Made by a program: the position numbers and the translations under genes
The notes under the pieces: generated by a model
What the model was told of the DNA's origin: nothing
Seen by the model: only the letters and a program-made list of their open reading frames with translations
The model's database searches: none
Origin: Pteria penguin
Taxonomy: Eukaryota > Mollusca > Bivalvia > Pterioida > Pteriidae
Length of the DNA: 64,000 nucleotides
Assembly (NCBI GenBank): GCA_035048485.1
Contig: CM068585.1
Span: forward strand, 20,262,001 to 20,326,000
Direction of reading: 5' to 3'
Shown here: piece after piece, positions 24,701-33,700 of the stretch
Position numbering within the stretch: position 1 is the stretch's first letter
Layout: the number at the start of each line of letters is the position of its first letter

Positions 24701-27700
24701 ATGTTTTTACTTACTGGATCATCTTTTCGCATAACTCCTGTAACAAGCTGAATAGAAAATAAAGGAATAATTTTAAGTTTTCAAAATAAATACTGCTTCA
24801 GAAGCTATTGACAATGTAGAGAGGTTAAACCCATCTCATGATTCACTGAACAAAAGTAAATATTTTAAAATCTTCATACTCATCTTAGTGCAGAAACGTA
24901 GGTAAATAAAACTGAAGGGAAGCAAGTATGATGTCACATTGCAAAATCTGTCTCATTCTTCATCTGCTTCCATTATGAAGTGAACTCATAGGTTGAGAGT
25001 TACACTTCATGTCATTTCATTTATGTACAATAGTATACCATCAAATTATAATTTCATTCAGACGTTGACTTTATTACCACATTCAACTCAACATAAATTA
25101 TCATAGTGATATCCCCATTTTGTAATAATGACTTTCATTTTAACAATCACCGGGGTACCTTCAAATCTTAGATGAGAATTTTTCAAGATGTAATCTTAGA
25201 CATGACCTCTGTTCATTATGGGTTTATCACTGACTCAAAATAAACTAAGAAGTTTATAGAAATGAGACAATTCTTCTCCCTCACTATTTACAGTGACCAT
25301 TACTTACAAAAGATGAACAAATACACCCAGCAGTAACATTGCTGAACAACTTGTCATAGCCTATCAATATAACCAATAATTTGACATATACAAAAAAAAC
25401 ATGGACCACTGACAACAGCATATCAAGAGATGAAATACATGGACCATTTACAACAGCATAACAGGGAAGACATACATAGACCACTTCCAACAACATAACA
25501 GAAGAGAATTACACAGACCACTTATGACAGCATAACTGGGTGGACATAAATGGACCACTTCCAACTGCAAAACACGGTAGACATACATACACTTCTTCCG
25601 ACAGCATAACAGGGTGGACATACATAGGCCACCTACAACAGCATAACAGGGCAGACATACTTGAACCACATACAACAGCATAGCAAGGTGGACATACACT
25701 GGCCACCTACAACAGCATAACAGGGTAGACATACTTGAACCACATACAACAGCATAGCAAGGTGGACATACATGGACCATATACAACAGCATAACAGGGT
25801 GGGCATACATAGGCCACCTACAACAGCATAACAGGTTAGACATACATGGACCACATACAACAGCATAACAGGGTAGACATACGTGGACCACTTACAACAG
25901 CGTAAAACAATGAATATACATGGCCCATTAAAATCAGACATTAAATCAGATGCCAATGAACACAAAAAACATACTGATAACTCTGAAGAATTTCATCAAT
26001 GCATATGTAAAAAGAATAAAAGTAGATAAAATCAGTCCCCATACAAAATACAGACATACATAAAAGCCTATTTTATATATAATATATATATACATTAAAT
26101 TAAGTTCAGTATGTTTATACTGATGAACATGAACAGATAATTATTGAATATGAACAGATAATTAATTATTAATATGTTGATGTCAGGTCAATAGCATGTA
26201 ATTACATAATGATACCTCCAGAAGAGTTCCATCTCCTCCAGCAACCACAATACCATCTGTGTCCTTCTTTTTTAGAACTTCAAGGAACTTCTTCACCTGT
26301 CCTTCATATTCTGTCTGTTCATTATAATGAAGATATAACTATCAGTATGTAAATCTAACTGCATATTTGTATTTATATTCATAATGCAGTGCTCTAAGTA
26401 GCATTTGGTTTAAGGTCACTAAAAGGCGACCTTCTTGAAAATTTTGTCGCCTTTTAGAAATTTTTGGTCGCCACAACAAATAATTTTTCATATAAAACTA
26501 TTTATGTTTGCTTTTATTAATAAAAACACTGTGCAACAATCTTATGTTTTAATTTTGTATTACACATTCAATTTAATTATATATCTAATTTTTATGTGAC
26601 TCCACAGGCCACCCAGACCACTTTATCTTTCTGGTAGTTGAAAACCATTGTGTTATGTATGGTTTAGGATCAAACTCTGCCATTACTGGCCCCCTCGCTA
26701 CTAATCCTAATCAGGCTCTCCACTGTAAAACAAACAGCACAAAACATCTTCCCTTCGCGATAACACCACCCAGAAAATTCAGACAACCACTTGGCAGCAG
26801 GGGCTGTCCGTTTTTCAGAAATTTTATCATCTTTTGATTCGTCTGCATCTTTTAACGCTGCTAATTTAGGGCGAGGAGAACCAAAGCCGAAGTCGGCCAA
26901 CGTTCGTTTGGTAGCCACTAATTGGTTTTACTTCCGAATAAAAACTTTAGTGAATCGGTTAAAAAAAATGAAACAAATGCATCAGACTTAAGTGAAAATA
27001 AAGAAAGCGATATCGGTAAGTCCTCATAACTTCCAAAAACAATATTTTAGCGGTCTAAAAAATAAAAACTTTTGAACACAGACAAAAAACGGAATTACCG
27101 AGATGAAAAAAAAATTGGTCCCATTTTTGCGAGTTTGGTCATATTTTGGTCGCAAAACTATATTTTAGGTCGCAAATGTGAGTGTTTTGGTCGCAACTTA
27201 GAGCACAGTAATGTACATTCATACAGGGTACAGATACGAAGACAAAAATGTTCAGAATAGATATATAAGTGTTTGGCATGTATTGCCAAGATATAAGACA
27301 CAACCGGTATCAGCCAAACTGATGCAAAATACTAATCTGAAATATCAGATCCAAGTTTATGATAAAGTCTTAATGTCCTATGAACTACAAAACCATACAC
27401 TAATAAGAATGCACCATCACAATTTGTGTTAATTAGTATCTTTGTCACTAATTTCAGGTAACAAAATGAAGGTAATTTCCTAGTATGGTTTGTAAAGATG
27501 CTATTCATAACTTTCATATTGTGTTTTTCAATTAAAGTTTTCAGATATTACATGAAATATTCAAAGAAGAAGGATGTATAATGAAATATTCAAAGAAGAA
27601 GGATGTATCATGAAATATTCAAAGAAGAAGGATGTATCATGAAATATTCAAAGAAGGAGGATGTATCATGAAATATTCAAAGAAGAAGGATGTATCATGA

Positions 27701-30700
27701 AATATTCAAAGAAGAAGGATGTATCATGAAATATTCAAAGAAGAAGGATGTATCATGAAATATTCAAAGAAGAAGGATGTATCATGAAATATTCAAAGAA
27801 AAAGGATGTTTCATGAAATATTCAAAGAAGAAGGATGTATCATGAAATATTCAAAGAAGAAGGATGTATCATGAAATATTCAAAGAAGAAGGATGTATCA
27901 CACTACAGACTTACCTTCACAAGATTTATTTCTAGTCCCGCAATATGTAGTAATGGTGCAGCATTCTTTCGGAATAATTTCACACCTGACCTAAAATAAA
28001 ATCAGATCATTCAATGGATCAATTTCAACTTTGGTTTATTTTACTTTCAATTCAAATTTTTATGATAATGGTTTTCCATAGGTGCGTGATATGAATAAAT
28101 TTTTTCAGGACTGCTTTATATAGAAGGATTAAAAGTAACTATACCATAGTAAAAACTGGGAAATCCATTCACTGATAGTAGAAAAAACTGGGAAAACCAC
28201 TCATTTATCATAGTAAAAGCAGGGAAATCCATTCACTCATCATAGTAAAAACTGGGAAATCCACTCACTCATCATAGTAGAAAAAGGGAAATCCACTCAC
28301 TTAACATGGTAAAATCAGGGAAATCCACTCACTTAACATGGTAAAATCAGGGAAATCCAATCACTTACCATGATAGAAACAGGGAAATCCACTCACTTAT
28401 AATAAAAACAGGGAAATTAACTAACTTATCATGGTAAAAACAGGGCAATCCACTGACTTATCATGGTAAAAGCTGGGAAATTCACTCACTTATCTCAGTT
28501 CAAACTGAGAAATCCACAAACTTATCAAAGTAGAAACAAGGAAATCCACTCACATCCAATAAACTAAATTCCCACATTAATTTGGATTCATTTAATAATT
28601 GAAATGTCAATCTAGTCAATTGTATTACAATAATATTTAACAGTCTCAAAGAGTAAATTAGTCAAATACCTACATGTGTACCACTATATACAGCTGACTT
28701 CCCGTGAACACACTCACAAGAGAACAAAAAAAGTAAGTTATATTTATACCAAATCAGAATATTAGAATAGACCCAATGTTTTACCATTGCTGGTATTTCA
28801 TATTACATACAGTACAAAAGAGTATACTTTAATGATACATTTCTGATAATACTCACACTGAGGACAAAAGCTCCCCCTATCTCATATATGAAAAAAGCAA
28901 GCTGTATTTCTTAATATAGCTTTAAAGTAAGTTTACAAAACTCATCACAATTAACTGAAGCAAGCAATTTTAAAGGGTCTTTATGTGTCAAATGTTTAAG
29001 GCATCTTTCCTTAGTGAGATAGATATGAATCCAAGATCAGCAATGCAAGTTTAATCTATACGTGACAAAAGATGGGTCACTTTATGAAAGTATTATTTAC
29101 ATAAGTGTTTTATGACTATGTATACTTATAATAAATACTGATTCACTTGAATTGTGATGATCACCTACAAAACAAATCAACTTCTGGATGACACCAAATT
29201 GTTTCAGTTACCCCCTGCTTCCATGTCACAATGACTGTAAAATTGTCGAAAGAGACTTTAAACACTTTCTGACCAACACACTTCCATGATGTTACCATCA
29301 ATGAGGCTTTGTCTGGTCTGTATGGACTAGAAGCCACAAAAATCAAGAACACATAATGTGGTTCACCAGCTATAGGCTTCTGCTTTGAGTTTTACATAAT
29401 TCTGCATTCTTTGATAAAAAGATGAAACGTTCCAAATGTATTATGTAGTATGACTTTGGTTTTATTGTAAGCGATGGGATAAAAGACATTCAATACCTAT
29501 TCATTCTAAATGACAAACTTATGAAAAGACATTACCCTGAAGAAGCAGCAGGATTCAAGAACACAGTTATCTTTCTTGGTCTCTCTCCTAGTCTTATAGG
29601 TACCACTCCAAATTTCTTTAAATAAATTAATTAATCAATATTCTATAAACAAAGACTTTTGTTTGTAATAAATCTCATAATTCCAATTACACATATAATT
29701 TTTAAAGATACTGACATGATTACTTTTTTTAAAAGAATAACTGTCACATTTTTTCAGTCTATGGACATATAGATTTCACAAAATTTGTGCATAAGTTTTT
29801 TTTTTCACTCAGTACATGGTCAAACCTTTCTACTTGCCAAATCATTGTAAACCACCTTCTACCTGGTAGTCCTTATCACCTGCCACAACCAATGTTAACC
29901 ACATTTCACTGGTACATTGGCAGATTTTTCCACTTTGCTAAACTACCATAAACCACCCTCTACTAGTCCACTGGCAGACTTTGCTATTTACAAAACAGCT
30001 GTATAACTCCTCCCACTTGTACACTGACTGATCATCTAACTTGCAAAGATCACCGTCCATCACTTTCCAATGATATACTGGCAAATATTATCAACAAACA
30101 AAACCAGAGATATGATCAAGGGGCCTCATCAAATCCTGAACATACACAGTGCCATTGTCTAAGGTAATAGATGACAGCACCAGTGTCTAAGGTAATATGA
30201 TGACAGCACCAGTGTCTAAGAGACATTCAACGGTAGCACAGTTGTCTAGGAGACAATCGATGATAGTTCCATTGTCTAACAGGCATAAAGAGGTGGCACC
30301 ATAATCAGAGATAATCTAGGTTTGGTTACCTCCTTTTTCTACGAGGCAATATGACTGAAAAATTGTTCAAAGTGATGTGAAACACAAATCTGAAGAAACT
30401 GGTTGCACCATTGTTTAAGAAAATACATTGTTTGAGATAATGAAACGATGGCATGACTATTGACTAGGGACTCTCGAGTTAAATTCTAAGACCAAAAGTA
30501 AAAAGAGTTCATTATTTACCAATATTCTGATACAGAAAGCTCACATTAAAAAACCTGTCTCACTACCACTTTGATCACAATACTATTGGTAAAGTAACTT
30601 TGTAATCTCTGCCTGCCAGTGAAACTACTTGAAAAAACTTATAATTGGCAGTATACAAGTACTAACAGTACTTAAACATACCAACATTGAAACTTTAGAA

Positions 30701-33700
30701 AATGTTAATTGCATAAATATATTAATAAAATTTTTGTGATTATACAATAAACATAACTCACATTAGCTTCTTTGCAGTAAACCCTTCGTAATAATTCGTT
30801 CCTGGAACATATAAGTTTAACAATATAATTACTTGACATTAAAATCTGCAGAAAATGTAATAATGCTTTTATCAAGAAAATGTACTAAATGGTATATAAA
30901 TTGGCAAAACATTTGATGATCAGTCAATTGTAATAATGGTTATCAAAGACTGTGACATTTTAAAACATGAAAAAAAAATATGGAATCTTATTCTGTGAAA
31001 AATTATGTTTATTTGGTTAAATTGTATCATTGATAATTTACTTATGGCAAAATATTGTGATACATGCATGTATAATACCCTGAGATAAGTATATATGTAT
31101 TATTTATAAACCTCATCCACAGGTAATATGATATAAATTACTAATGTAAAGAATTAGAGAGCTGATAATCCGTCACAGCGTACCTGTGCCTCAACTACCA
31201 CAAGGTCTTCTGCACCACCTACCTATCTTTATTTTTTGACACTTTGCTAGTCTGAACATAATTTTTAAAGGAGAATCAGGTCTTTCAGGTAATAATTTTG
31301 ATTTATGCCTTCAATTTTTTTTTTCATTATCACATTCTGACCAACGTTGAATATTCATATATGAATAAAAGGTGATTTTCATCAATGAGACTAAAATCAG
31401 CTTTCAAGTTCAGATTATACAATAATTTCATTATATGCAATTTTTATTAGAGACTGACTCTCGACTTTATCAAATCTCATATCTTTTTATCTATTTATAA
31501 CATCAGTAGATCAAAACGTCTACAAACCAAATCAAGCTATTACAGTAAAGTTGGTGAAAATGACTAACAACACGAATCGTAAAATTGCCGCAAATTTTTA
31601 GTTAAAGCACAAATTTTGCCACAGGTTAAGGTTTGACATTCTCACAGTCAGCATGACGTCACTATCTCTATCTCTCTATGTAGATACTGAGAAGTCTGGC
31701 CAAGACACTTGAGGTAAAACTCAGGGTTTATCGTTAGCGTTAATACAATTTTAAGTTCTTCTGTATCAATTCTAAAGAGTTTATCCTATAAAATACGATC
31801 AGAAGTGTGTAAAACATATATTCAAAATTTACTTGTTAGAATGATAAAATCAATTATTCCTTTTTACCAAAAGTTCCTCCCAAAATATGCAAATGCTCTC
31901 TATGATAAAGTCTGATGCTTAACGCCAAATGTTTCAAATGCTCGTTATCAAATATCCTGATGTCCGACTTCAAGAATTGTTCTATCAGGGACATATATAT
32001 CTAAAGGGACATGCAACTACCCCACTGCCCTATCTTAGCCTCGTTTTAAATGCATTGAAAAAGTTGCACATGTGCATTATTCTGCTATGTCGGACATTAA
32101 ACAATCCGACAAAATGACAACTCACACCAGCACAATGCAATATAATGTATATATACTAATATTATGCAATAAAATTTTACTTGCTAATTATGTCATTGAT
32201 GTGAATTTAAAATAACCACTTAAAACTATGTTTATGTAAAATACGAAAGTAACTGGTATCACATGACTATGGCACTAACAACAATATACCACAGTGGGCA
32301 TTTATGGCCCCCTGAAATTCAGAGGTGAGACCAGGTGCCCGGGAGGAGTGAGCATCTCCTGTTTGGCTAGCCACACCCACCATGAATACCCTTAAATACA
32401 GACGAAACATCTAGAATTCAGCACTGTATATATACATGAATGTGAACAAACACTGTGTAGAAAGTGTCACAGCCACATACCATCAGGAAAAATGGTATAA
32501 TAACACTTAAGTCAAACCCTCCGAGGAGAACTTTTTATGAGCTCCACACTGCAAAAGGAATAAGTGTGACATTTATGTAAAATACGAAAGTAAGAATATG
32601 AAAAAACGAAAGCTTACTTCAAAAGGCAGTGTTAAAAAATTTGTATATAACTATTCCTGGTGTTAATTAATATACGAAGACATTACGTAATGGCCTTAAT
32701 TGGTTTGTTGTTGTAACATTTACATTTAATACCCTGGTGAATATCTGGGGGAAGGTATTGTTATTCCTATTGTTATATTGTATATGACGTATGTTCATAA
32801 CAGAATTAGTTGTAGAGCAATAAAATCAGAGTTTCCAAGATGTCCGATTGCCTTCACTGGTAATTTCGAGCCCGTTTTTTTGTTTTGCTTTTTTTTTTTG
32901 TTTCTCTATATTTGGTTTCCAAGACCACACAACAAAGCAGTAAAGCAGCATAAACTACACAACCTTGTAGATGAATAGAAAGTCTTTGTAAGTTCTGATT
33001 AATTTTTTCATCTCTCCCTCCCTCTTTCATTCTTTTTTAACTTCTGCTTTGTTTCCTCTTACTTTTCCCTGGTTTGAATTTAGGGACATCAATGTGAAAA
33101 ACATGACCACCGATAACTGTCCCAGAATATACTTGAAGTTTTACTTTGGTGTCCCATCCATATGTCACATTTCAGCCATATTAACAATAATATAATTTAC
33201 TATCTGATTAAAAACTTTCTGATAATTAGGGTCTCCAGAACCCCCAAATCATCAAATCTAAGTAAAATAATAAGAAAAATTATTTTCAGAAAAATTTTAT
33301 TTCATATATTTGCCTATTTAGTGATTTAAACACCACATTTTGTTGAATGTACACTTTTGCACACAGCTGGGAAAACACAAAACTTTAATGTCCACAGTCC
33401 ATATTCTACTGGAATTCACTGTCCACAGAAAACCTGCAAATATACAAAATTCAATAATGTAATAATTTTAACATTTAGTTTCACATCTTATTTCAGTTTA
33501 ATAACTTTTATGTTTACAATAGGACAAAAATAACCCCTTTTATTTGATTTAATGGCCATTACTATATTTCCTCTTCACTTGAAATCATTACTGAACCCAT
33601 CTAGGATGTACATATTTACATTCCTTAATCCATGTAATGGAAATATAGATCGAAAAACCATGACCTAATCGGTCTTTAGTGTGATAATATAAATCAGAAA

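Larger units (their letters stand above)
22287..24714 (-). other. AGK introns 6-8
   Basis: Outside exons 7 and 8 (24073-24167, 23311-23380) the sequence is AT-rich and unique. A fragment ATGCATCAGGCAGATAC near 22955 may be a relic of SINE family A. Confidence 0.45.

Noticed and set aside
27552..27902. Regular 29-bp repeats (also 36- and 37-bp arrays) recalling CRISPR arrays
   Set aside because: Units are directly head-to-tail with no unique spacers, and the host is a eukaryote with spliced genes.
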